Assembly (NCBI GenBank): GCA_029876055.1
Contig: CM056874.1
Location: 2,170,001 to 2,234,000, forward strand
Direction: 5' to 3'
Origin: Madurella fahalii
Taxonomy: Eukaryota; Ascomycota; Sordariomycetes; Sordariales
DNA length: 64,000 nucleotides
The notes under the pieces are model-generated. The model worked only from the letters and a program-made list of their open reading frames with translations, did no database searches and was not told the DNA's origin. The translations under genes were made by a program, and so were the position numbers. Of this stretch, positions 42,000-52,274 are shown one piece after another. Numbering within the stretch: position 1 is the stretch's first letter; the number at the start of each line of letters is the position of its first letter.

Positions 42000-44936
42000 C
42001 ACCTCCTCAGATTCAACCTATTAAGGGTTTGAATCTGGACTTCTCTCTTACAGACTAGATATCTACATCAGCCCTAGTTGCTTGATAAATCTTTGGTACA
42101 AGGGGTAGTTAAGAGCCTTAGTCAGTCCGTCTGCTATCATCTTGGCTAAGGGCATATATTCCACCTTAATTTTCTTACTTGCTACTTCCTGGCGCAACCA
42201 ATAGTTGTGAATATCCACGTGCCGTAGTCGGGTCTGGAGAGTAGCCACTTCAGCCATAACAAGTCATATAGTCTACTGATTGTCACACTGAATCTTGATA
42301 TGGTGGTTGTCCAGTTTAACTGACAGTTCGGCTAGTAGTCAGCTTACAAAGAGAGATTCTTTAGCAGCTTGTGCTAAGGCTAGTAGTTTAGCCTCTGTAG
42401 TAGATGTAGTAACAGTTTCCTGTTTATTGGCTCTCCAACCCACAAGCCCACTAAACAACTTCATAGCGTAGACCTAGGAGCTCTTTTAATCAAGGCTATT
42501 ATCGGTAAAAGAGGCGTCGCTTGCTACCATGTAGTTGTCACCACCCCCTAACTACAAGGCCAGTATACGCGTGTGGTATAGGTAGTAGAGGACTTGATCC
42601 GCAGCTTTGTAGTACTCGGGGCTAGGGTTGGTATTGAATCTGACTAGCCGTGATACTGCAAAAGCTATATCGGGCTTTATAATCACAGCAGCGTATAGGA
42701 TAGATCTAGTCTTCCGCTGATAACTGGTAATTGACAAGTACTCTGCTTTACCATCGTACAGCAACAATTTGGCTATAGCCATTAGGATCTTAGCCGTTAG
42801 GCTCGTCGTAGCCAGGTTGACAATTTTATTAAGGTAAGCCGTTTGCGACAGCCAGATCAATCCTTTTGATCGATCTCTTATAACTTCGATACCCAGGAAC
42901 CACTATAAGTCGTCCCCGTCTATAAGCTAGTACTTCTGTTATAGTAAGTTAATCAGTGTCTAGGCGACAGCTACCTTTTCTTTCTTATAACCCAAGATAA
43001 TATCGTCGATATAGAAGAAAATCAGGATTCTGTCTTTGATTAGGATACAGGGCTTGTATAGGACGGTCTGGAACCCTAGGGTCGAGAGAGTCGTCTTAAG
43101 TTCTTTTTGCTAAAGTAGTGCTGACTTACGGAGGCCGTATAGAGCTTTCTTCAGCCATAAGACTTTGCTAGGACTTTTATAGCTGGGAGGTATCTGTATA
43201 GATAGTATCTTCTAGAGTAGCGTTGACAAAGGCGTTGACTACGTCGAACTGTTTTAATTCGAGGTCGAATCTAGCTGCAATAGCCATAACGATATGAAAT
43301 GATCTAGCAACGAGGGTAGCTGTATAGGTCTCCTATACCGATGGTCTTTGTTGGTCACCCCTAATAACTAGCCTTACCTTACATTTCTTGAAGATTCCGT
43401 CTTGGTTGAACTTGTAGGTATATACCTATATATAACTTAAAATGTACTTATCTTCTTTCTACGGCTCTTACCGGTCGATCTCGGTCTAACAATCTATTAC
43501 GGTATTCACTTATAGGTAATCCTTTTCGGCTTGGATAAATTGATCCTTAAATAGATAGTCTTTAAGCTGGTGATACTACCTCGGCAGTAGAGGTAAATCT
43601 TAGCTGTAGAGGGTCTGTAGGCCGTTAGACCGTCTGGCAAGTCGTTATACTATTGCCTTCGTAAGTGCCTGACCATTACGTGTACCGGCCAGTTGCTATA
43701 ACCGTCCTGCTATAAAAGCAGCTATCTAGGGTTTGAAGGTTGAATCTAGTACGGCTTGATGATCGGCTTGTTGGATCGAAGCTGCAAGTAATGCAGCCGG
43801 CGGTGTCAAAGGAGGTGTAGGATACGGCTCAAATCTTGAGGATGTATATAGAAATTGTACCTCTTCTTTAGCCTCTTCTTCAGCCTCTTCTTCAGCCGTT
43901 TCTTCAGCCGCTTCTTCAGTTGCTTCCTCAACTTAGTCCTCGTCGATATCTAGTATCGGCTATTCAACAACTTCTTCTTCTAGTACTATAGATCTTAGTA
44001 CCTCTAGTTCGAGTAGTTATATCGTTGCAAGGAGGTGGCTCAGTTCGTCGAGTTGGAGATATAGGTAGTCGTCCTTCAGAGCTTAGATGTCCCCGTTGAA
44101 GATCTCCCCTTCGTTGAATATCATATCCCTTATGCTGATCACCTTGTTAGTTACCAGGTTCCAGATCCTATAGATATTTAAAGAGCTATATCCGATAAGG
44201 TAACCGATCTAGGCTCTTAGTTCCAGCTTTGGGTTCCATTGCCGAAGATTTTTCGGCTTGTTGAATACCCCTTTTTGAGCGCTTGTTGTTAAGGCAAAGG
44301 CTTTACAGCTGTAAGTTCGGAGGTAAGCTTGGTCTGGCTTCCTATCTTCTACCACTATACTGTTTCTGTAGGTAAGATAGGTATAGAATCGATCGTACGG
44401 AGTCTTCCAGTTGTAGCTATATTTAGAGATCCGGTTATATAGATAGACTGTAGCTCTGGCAATCTCTGGCCAAAGTATTATAGGAAATTTGGCACCAGCC
44501 CGTATTACCCTAATCTTTTCTATAATCATACCCCCTAAGCGTTCAGCGCCTCCATTTTACACTAGCGTATTAGGTGTTGAAGGCTCGACCTTGATAAAGT
44601 GTCGTGTAAAGACGGTCTTAATAACCGGCTAATGGAATTCATTATCGTATTCCACTACCTTAGGCTGTATCTGGTATTGTTACTCTAGGGTACTAAAGAA
44701 ATGGTCGAGTACTAAAGTAATAGATTCGGCCTCTCTGTCCTAAAGATAGTAGTCCTAGGCTAAACCAGACTACCTATCGATTATCAACAACAGATATCAG
44801 TAGCCGTTATACCCTTCCTTGAAGTCGAAAAGGTCTATGGCATATCGTATCCCTGGGCCTTCGTTGTAGTCTCGGGGTTGCCGGCGAATTTGAAGCTTAG
44901 CCTTAGAGACTCTACACGCCTCATATTCGACTGTAG

Positions 44937-45360
44937 TGAAATGGGGGATAGTGCACTGGCCGGATAGCACTCTAAGACAACTCTGGGACTTCGGGTCCGG
45001 CGGTGTAGGTCCGGGGTATCGGGTTCCCGGCCCTCCAGGCTGGATCAGGTGATCAGACTGAGAACCCACTTTTTTTCTGTATTTAAGACTGTCCTGACTG
45101 TCGACCTCGACAGTCAAGGAGAATCAAGGTCAACAGTTCAACCAATTCTTTCTTTCGATTTGCTTGTTCCATTGGGAGCTGTCTTTACGGCCTCTCTCTG
45201 ATCAGAGGGAGTCCTGTCTGTCTTTGTTACTACTTTGGTCCAAGCCACGTTGCTGGGAATCCTGGTTTGTTGTCAGGTTTCTCAGTCGTTGTCCCTCCCC
45301 TTGTTTTGTTATCTTGTTGTTTTGTTGATGGAGTGGATGTGTGTTTTCCGCTCCATTTCA
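44937..45360 (+). repeat. 424-bp GC-rich solo LTR (third LTR family) nested in copia B
   Basis: TGAAATGGGGGATAG to CGCTCCATTTCA, TG...CA ends with short inverted repeats. GTAG duplicated at 44933-44936 and 45361-45364. Copia A has the empty site (ACTATAGTAGGCCCC near 19360). It has TATTTAAG (45078) and no RIP signature, so it is young. Orientation is inferred from the TATA-like box. No internal part of this family is in the window. Confidence 0.8.
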
Positions 45361-46906
45361 GTAGTAGGCCCCTTGGTTCATATGCTTTATATATGTTAGA
45401 CCAGGTGTTCCAACGCCTGTAGGCCAGGATGGCTAAGCCGTAAATGCTATAAGTCAGTAATCGCTTTGCTAGGCTATCTTTTGGTATAGATATTGAACCT
45501 ATTACGGCGTATAATAAAGGCTGTGTTAAAGTAGGTACGAGGTAGGTCTTCTAGGATAAACTGGTCATATCGATCCACTAGGTAGCTAAGGACAATGCCG
45601 TTGGATCTCCGTAGGCAGTTGTTGCCAGGACTTGTATCCCACCAGATGCCTTGCTTTCGTAGTTGCCGTAAAGACACCAGGTTGCAGACAAATCCAGGGC
45701 AGTAGGCCACGTCTTAAAGCCGTAAGATATAGGTAGTTTGTCGGCGCTACCTTATCTTTTGCTATCGAGGTCGTAACGGCTGGTGCTCCTGAATCTGGAT
45801 ATCCATATCTCTGTACCCTTAGATAGGTACTAGGCTATCCCCGGCCCACATATAATCGCCAGGCTCGGCCTTCTTAAAATTGTTGAACCTGTCTCTTTAG
45901 TTAAAGATATAAATAGTAGTTCCAGAGTCTAGGATAGCTGAATTTTTCAAAGGATACTCAGCTATTAAGAAAGCTATCTTTGCAATCAGAAAACTGCTAG
46001 AGCAGCGGCCGATTTTCCGGCCTAGTCAACTTTGTAACTCCATCTGATGCCTCAGCTTCTTAACTTCTTTTTATAATATCGGATCCTTTAAGGTCTTGTC
46101 GGCCCTAACCCGAATGTAATCTCTTTCAACAAAGCTTTCGGGTACTGTTTCTGGAAAGGTATAGTAGCATCTCTACAAATAGTGGAACTGGCTATAATAG
46201 GGACATATGGTTGTAGCTGTACCTAAGGTCTTCCTTAGCTCTATTTTAGGTCTTTTGCCCTCTAGGGTCTCGGCTTTACCCAGAGCTTTACTCCGCTTTT
46301 TGGGCTTACCACCGCCAGAGCCACCCTATTATGTTCGTTGACCATTATTTTGTTCCCCCCTATCACTACTAGAGCCGACTTCGCTATCAGAAACGTCCTC
46401 CTAATAGGCCTCTTTACTACCTTTTATAGCAGCGAAGGAAGGGCCAAACATACCTTTTACTATCCGGTAGCTACCCGGTCTATAGGCTCTCGTTAACTGC
46501 TTTACCTCCTCCCGAAAGTCATTAGCTACCTCTCGGTAAGTCAGGGTTAACTGCGATGCCTTTACTCCTTTTACTAACTTATAGGCCGTAACCCAGTAAC
46601 TTATAATCGGCTTTACTGTATTAGTAAAATCCTAGAACTAGGCACGTATCGATAGAGCCTCAGGAACTTTCTTCCTTTAGGCATTAGAGAGCACTTGCTC
46701 CTAATTTTCGGACTATCTAGTTAGGTCCTTAGGGACTCGTATAAAGGGTTTGACAGCTTATCGATAGACTTCGTGAACGTCTGAAAGTACTTTATCGTTA
46801 CTGATACCGGCTTGGGTTTGAAGAGCCGAATACCATTCTAAGATTATCTCGGTCAGGTCGTAGGAAGTAAGCTAGTAATATAGACTAACTGTCTTCAGAA
46901 TCTACT

Positions 46907-47157
46907 TGTAACGAGAGTCTCCAGACGAAGGTCAGGAGGACCTGCCGAATGATGCTGGATGATGTCACGATACAGGATAGATAAGAACCCCGTGAGGGAA
47001 CTCTCTCACGCGGGGCACTTCTGATCTGCAAGGATCAGTCTCTGTGTAATTGATAGGAGGCTGTTTACTAAGATATCGCCTGCTGGTCCAGGTCTTTTCG
47101 GTATCAAGACATCGTAGTCCATCTCCCTCAACGTGTTCCCAGAACAACCCCTTTACA
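46907..47157 (+). repeat. Solo gypsy LTR nested in copia B gag
   Basis: 251 bp, TGTAACGAGAGTCTCC to CCCCTTTACA, same family as the LTRs of the 6962 element, with perfect target duplication CTACT (46902-46906 and 47158-47162). Copia A shows the empty site (AATCTACTGCTTCAG near 20905). It is the best-preserved LTR of this family here. Confidence 0.92.
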
Positions 47158-47658
47158 CTACTGCCTTAGCTGCTCGATCTTATCGGTTTGTTACTCGTAC
47201 TTCTTAAGCTCAGCTTGGTAAATAGACTATTCGAGCTAGAAGGTACGAAAACCATCTGCTATAAGATCGCTGATTCCAATTACTAATGTAGTTGCAATTG
47301 CTAACATAGTTGAACCCGTAGCCGGGGTTGCCGTCTAGTCGTCCTCAACCACAGATTCGATATAGCCTCTAGCTGTAATAGTTGACTGGGTAGGGTTCTT
47401 GTGCTTATAACGTGCTGGGTCCAGAGCCGTAGGTTCGCTGAGGAATGGAATAAGACCCTGAATCTGGGCCTACATATTACCGGCAACAGCCTGGGCTTGG
47501 AACTGTAGGTTCTAGGATTCCCAGTCGTCGGAACTAGTCAGGTAGATAGTCTTATCGTTATTGATAGCAGTTATCTTGAATCAGGTTTAGAGATGCTTTT
47601 GAATGTACTTCCTTTATTGGCTGGCTTAATCGGAGGTTGAGCGAATAAGACTCTTAAT

Positions 47659-47939
47659 TGTCGGATACACAGTACCTCTGAACGTTCGGAGTTAAATTTA
47701 GGATCGAAATTCAGGATCGAAAATTGAGGATATCTTGTTTTCTCCCTTGTCTAACGGAGGTGAACTTCCTTCTTATTCCCAATTTCCTGGACTACGGAGA
47801 CCCGGGTTAACGGGTCTCCGAGAGATCGGATCACACTTATCCGAGTCGTACTAATCCGGATCACACTGATCCAGGTTCGTGTTTTGCAGATCCAGGATCC
47901 AGCTTCATGACCCTTTTTACACATAACCCTTTTTTGACA
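47659..47939 (-). repeat. Copia B 5' LTR
   Basis: 281 bp. In plus reading, TGTCGGATACACAG to CCCTTTTTTGACA. Nearly identical to the 3' LTR, so the insertion is fairly young compared with the internal decay. Confidence 0.9.
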
Positions 47940-48122
47940 TCTTCTGCTCTTCTCTCTTAGAGAGCTTACTCCTTTATAGACGAGATACACGTACAAGATG
48001 ACGTCTATACAGTAGTGCAGTTAGCTGCCAGCCTGCTTTAGCTGACTAGAGTATATAGGTTTGACTCCTGCACTAGATCCTGTGGTCCTGATCCTCTGGA
48101 CTAGCGCCTAATCCTTTTGACA

Positions 48123-48411
48123 CTTCCAAATCCGTAAGCTTGTGTGAGTTGGCTGGAATATCGTATCGTATAGGCCAACCGGCCTGTCGGTCGCGGAGGG
48201 TATTATAGGGAACAAAATAGGTCTTTGCTGCAGTAGAAAGATGAAGTTTTAGGTCTTTTCTAAGAGCTTCGAGTGCTAGAATTAGCTGCACTTCATTTAA
48301 CGGCGATGGCATGTCTTATAGTAGAGGAAAACGTCACGAAGGGTAGAGAGGGTGGGTCACGGGGAAAATTTACGGCTCACTTGTTTTTACGGCTCGCTTA
48401 TCACGCACGTT
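48123..48411 (-). pseudogene. pogo-like transposase relic, N-terminal half and TIR end
   Basis: Minus strand from an ATG at 48312: MPSPLNEVQLILALEALR, then an HTH (STAAKTYFVPYNTLRDR) and YDIPANSHKLTDLE. The reading is cut by an LTR at 48122 and resumes at 41653. Upstream, 48360-48411 holds two copies of a TACGGCTCRCTTR unit ending ACGT before TA, the same doubled subterminal layout as the TIR at 5822-5867. So it is a distinct pogo subfamily. Confidence 0.7.
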
Positions 48412-49305
48412 ATGCAATTATGCCGACAGCTCCTGTTGGTTATCAAGGGACGGTATGTTCGCCAAAAATTTATTGGTGCTGACAATGCTAACAGCAGGAA
48501 GACAAAATCGGTCCGACCGGATGCAGAACCTGTGGGATCTGCTGAGGCGATGTTTTCTCCTTTAACGGGGTTATATGTCATTCAACATGATCAAGGTGGC
48601 TCCGAGTTTTCATTCCTCATAATGGGATAGTTCCGAGTTTTATTTATGCAATGGATCCAGTCTTCTATAAGATTGAAGCGCCCCTCGCGCCCGATATTAC
48701 CTGGTTGTGAGCGCTTTCCAGCTGCTGGAAGACAAACCGCCAAGTGATTTACAGTATGTTGAGGCGCTCGCACAGCTTTACAGGCACTGCAGGATTGGCA
48801 ACTTGTTGATTGAAGCTGCAGATGCAGAATGTCTCGTTCAACACTGGCTATATGGAAGGAACGAGCGGAATTGATGATCATGACGTCGAAGTTGCTTGCA
48901 TTGTTGAGGATGTTGCATAGTGCTGAAAAAGCTCAAAGGGGTTGAAAAGCTGCTCTTCGTGGTCTGGAAGATGTGGGCTAATGTGGCCCACTGCTACAGG
49001 TTGGGCATTGCCCGGACCCCGCAGCGCTGTTCTAACACGTGACACTTTTACCCCGGAATTAACCGCCCTCAGCCCGATCTTGTTCCATGACGGTCCTGAT
49101 TGCCAGGAAACGTTGCGGCAAATCCAACCCCCATATGTAGACTGTGATGCGCTTAGTCAGCGTTGCAGGTGATTTGTGCTTCCCACTGCCATATCCACCT
49201 TCCGCAAGACCACGCCTCGCACACTTCGAATCTGATCATCATCACCCCATCCATGTCTACTCCATCACTCACTCTCCAGCCGCGATCTTGTATTGCAAGA
49301 GAAAG
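48412..49305. other. Intergenic, no supported gene
   Basis: Normal GC content. Open frames up to 96 codons on both strands overlap and lack motifs. The last 150 bp probably include the promoter and leader of the next gene. Confidence 0.5.
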
Positions 49306-50055
49306 ATGATGGAAAACGGTCCTGACGGCCAACGAAACACCTGGAAGACTTGGGAGCGCTGCGTCACGATTGAGGGGGATACGGTCATCAAGAGAGAGCT
49401 TCGAGTGGAGGAGCTTGTACGTCGCGAAAATGGCGACATTCTCCGACCTTTTTGGGCTAAGGAGCGTTTACAAAACGAGGCCGCAACCATTCAATTTGTC
49501 GCCAGAACAACAACCATACCCGTCCCGACATGTCGACTATACACGAAGGATGGACTCCTCCACCTCGAGACGAAACAGATTACGAATGGAGTGCTCCTCA
49601 AAGAAGTAGCGGAAGCGGCTCGACCAGCTGCGGTCGCAGCTGTGGAAGAGCAACTTCAGCACTCGATATAACCACAACTTCGTTCGCTTCGTCGAAATCA
49701 CATTGGAAGCGTTGACCTTGCTCTTCCGGTGTTCCCACCACAGCGCGTGTACGATCGTGACAGACGGTCTTGGGGCAGAATATTCTCGGATACGAATTGC
49801 TTTGTCCTTTGCCATAACGACCTTGGCCCCCAGAACATCTTCATCTGCCCGGACACTTTTCAGATCGTTGGAATTATAGACTGGGAATATGCAGGGTATT
49901 TCCCTGCATATTTTGAACTTCCATTGTGGAGGGCATTCGACTGGAACGAGGAGCAGAAAATTTACAGCGCTGCGAATTCACACGAACTCAACTTTTTCGG
50001 GCTCAAACCGGAGGATTTACGGGACTGCATTTCACCACCTGCCCCGTGTAGGTAG
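49306..50055 (+). pseudogene. APH/choline-kinase-like phosphotransferase with one in-frame stop
   Basis: The ATG pair at 49306/49309 opens a frame of 250 codons to TAG at 50055, broken only by TAA at 49669. N-lobe: VIKRELRVEELVR and NEAATIQFVA. Catalytic loop: LCHNDLGPQNIFI, the HxD....N Brenner motif. The magnesium-binding region IIDWEYAGYFP follows, then FELPLWRAF. Fungal members of this kinase-like fold phosphorylate small molecules, but the natural substrates are mostly unknown. Without the stop the length (249) is normal for the family. The stop lies between the lobes (QHSI-stop-PQLRSLRR) and could be a RIP change (CAA to TAA), a sequencing error or a missed intron. Confidence 0.75.
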
Positions 50056-51600
50056 ATGGCGAGCATCAGCTTCGAAATTCATCATTAGCAAATCCCCGTG
50101 ATACGAGCAGCAAGCACCTACCAAAGGCCCCTCACCCATGCAGTGTGACCGGCACCAGCCTGGTCTAGAGCACCAGAGGAACCTTTGACGACCCATGGTG
50201 CGGCTCAAGGAGACAACGCAGGACCAGGCTTTGTGCAACCTCGTGCTAGGGTTAGGGTTGCAATGTGTTTGCGCCCCTCCAGGGCCAAAGCTGTGATAAG
50301 GGGCCGCCGGTTGGGGTCGCCGGTTGTGGTCACCCAATTTAGCGGCCACGCGGTGAGTTAACCTGGCGCATCTCGCCCCCGCCAGCGCCCAGTTGGTTTA
50401 TCTCGCCATGGCCGAAAGCGTGTTATGAGACCGTCTGACTGAAAAATGTTTGGCGGCTGACTTATCGCAACCTCGTCGCTGCCTTGTGGCTTGTGCACCC
50501 GCGCGCGCTGGTTCTGTCCAGAACAAAAAGCATAACCCAGGGATAACAGATTTGTAATCCCTGCCGTCAGCCCTGCCAAGGCATCTCAGTCCCATGGCTG
50601 GATCCCACTGCCTTTCCCCGCCCATTGAGAATGAGTGGGTCTGCTGACTCGCTGTGATCGAAGCTACTGATCCACTTCGCACGGCTGCACTTGCATGCGG
50701 CCGATGTATCCACAGTGATGCAATGAAAACCGTCAGGCCGCCGGGTCCTATGGGGTAGCCGAACCATAATGCATGTCGGCTCACGCATTAGCCACGTAGA
50801 CGGGCGGGCCATGCGATGCAAGCCCGCAGCAGACGCATTCTTGTTTCTGTGGGATGTAGGGGTGACAGACCATTGGCCAATGCAATCCGGTCGATGTTGA
50901 CCATGAACGTCGGCTCGCGATGATAGCTCCACGTCAAACATCTGGTCCTGACAACGGTCTATTTCAACCCGCTATCCATGTCTGCAGCTGCGTCCGCTGG
51001 CTATCGGATAGGGGTTCCGGCCGCGTGGGTGAGCCGTTGAGGTGCCCACGTCCTTGTTAACCGTGTTCTATTCATAAACGCATGCCTGATTAGACAGAGG
51101 GGAGCGGGAAAAGAGGAGCGTGTATCCCTGCGGCGTGACTTGACGACCAAGTGGATGCGGGTTGTATCAAAGGATCCAAGAGGCGATGGCCGCTGGGCAT
51201 ACTCGTTCGGGGAGAGTCGCCGCGATCCAGGAACACCGGCCAAAAGGTATAAGAACACCCGCCCCGAATCGCCACCACGTTAACATTACAACCATGTCCA
51301 TGTCCGGTATCCATAGCTACAACTACTGGTGTGAATGCACTGGACAGGCCGATATTGCCAATTCGGAGTTCTGTGCATGGTTCCGCAACCCCATTGCCAA
51401 CAAGACTCATCACAACCGCTAACTTACTGGCACCGCCAGCCGTTGCCCGTCCCCTGGATTCTAGGGAGTTCACAGCTCACTACCTACGCCCCACAGCCAA
51501 AACCTTGCTTGATGTGCTGTACGAATCCTCACCTCTCTACTTGTTCACGTCCTCGCGCAGCTGACCTAGGAAGCTGGGCAGAGACAGGAGGACTGGAAGC
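50056..51600. other. GC-rich intergenic sequence, no supported gene
   Basis: Open frames up to 128 codons occur on both strands but compete with each other. A 43-codon frame beginning MSMSGIHSYNYWCEC (51293..51422) is the only one with a peptide-like look. Confidence 0.4.
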
Positions 51601-52260
51601 GAAGAACAGATCAGCCGGGGGAACTTTACGAGTGCCTGCCAGCCAATTTGCACAGGCGGATCTATCAAGAACTCAGGAAAGAATATGTCCGTACATGCAT
51701 CTCCGGTCAAAGTTACATTCTAACAATAATAGGGATTGGCATTACAAAAATGGTTTACCAGCCAAAACCTTGAAGTCATCAGAATCCGGTCCGCGGCATC
51801 CGTGTCTGCTCAAAAGTGGTTCGGTGGCGACTTCAAGCCAGCAGTTCGCACTCCTCATTCCGTTCCTTCCCCTGGACGTACTCAAAGTCCAATATTTGCC
51901 AGATAAAGGGGATCCCTCGACACAGCGGCCTATCGATTTGCGTAGACCAACCCTTTTACCAAGGAACAGCGCGCTTATTGTCGAGGCCGGTGGGATGAAG
52001 TTCCAGATAATCGTCTTCGAGTGTCGGGCGATGAGAGCCCAAGGTGACGACGTGGAGGTCGATGGACCACGTTAGGGAGAAGGAAGGGCAGTATTATCGA
52101 AATTGAAGAAGTTGAATTCCTATTCGTTGCCAAGTGTTGCAGAGAATGCGTCGACATCGATATGTTGACGAGTCTGGTTCCCCGAGTCGGGAAGGCGCCC
52201 CCCCTTACTGGGTCACATGGCGCTGACTCTAGATCACTCGCGGTAGCTAGGGGCGAGAGC
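51601..52260 (+). pseudogene. Decayed coding remnants, family not recognised
   Basis: Protein-like text appears in pieces and different frames: GELYECLPANLHRRIYQELR followed by KEYVRTCISGQSYI (51615-51725), AQKWFGGDFKPAVRTPHSV (about 51810-51865), NPFTKEQRAYCRGRWDEVP (about 51950-52005) and IIEIEEVEFLFVAKCCREC (about 52095-52150). They need several frameshifts or introns to join. No motif was recognised. The surrounding 246-codon frame (51335-52075) mixes frames and is not proposed as the gene. Confidence 0.35.
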
Positions 52261-52274
52261 ATTGGGTCAAAGTG

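Larger units (their letters stand above)
42005..47655 (-). pseudogene. Copia B gag-pol, dead
   Basis: Readable minus-strand blocks: gag start about 47600; protease region YCPGFVCNLVSLRQLRKQG (45650-45710); integrase PEIARATVYLYNRIS with TPYDRFY (44390-44480); RT YIDD at 43002..43013 (FFYIDDIILGYKKEK); RT end ILYAAVIIKPDIAFAVSRL (about 42640-42700); RNase H tail LRQEVASKKIKVEYMPLAK and MIADGLTKAL (42110-42200). Scattered TAG/TAA stops plus two LTR insertions abolish function. A Glu/Ala-rich repeat linker lies at about 43860-43930. Confidence 0.85.
41719..47939 (-). mobile_element. Ty1/copia LTR retrotransposon (copia B), 6.2 kb
   Basis: Minus orientation with two 281-bp LTRs and perfect target duplication TCTTC (41714-41718 and 47940-47944). 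The primer-binding site ATTAAGAGTCTTATTCGCTC begins at 47658; the polypurine tract GAGGAGG precedes the 3' LTR near 42000-42008. Internal sequence is collinear with copia A but the LTRs are a different subfamily. Two further LTRs (44937 and 46907) are nested within. Confidence 0.9.
41659..48122 (-). repeat. Solo LTR of the copia A family, split by copia B
   Basis: Two parts, 41659..41718 and 47940..48122 (about 240 bp together), from TATCGGAAACATAG (TG decayed to TA) to CCTTTTGACA. Target duplication CTTCC at 41654-41658 and 48123-48127. Copia B and its own TCTTC duplication sit inside. The right part has the tRNA-like module (48011-48077). Confidence 0.85.

Noticed and set aside
51293..51422. 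Small Cys-containing frame that might be an effector-like or RiPP precursor peptide
   Set aside because: No signal peptide, no repeats with dibasic sites and no neighbours to support it.
51335..52075. 246-codon plus-strand frame
   Set aside because: The protein-like fragments in this stretch are in other frames; this frame has no motif and GC-rich DNA easily stays open.
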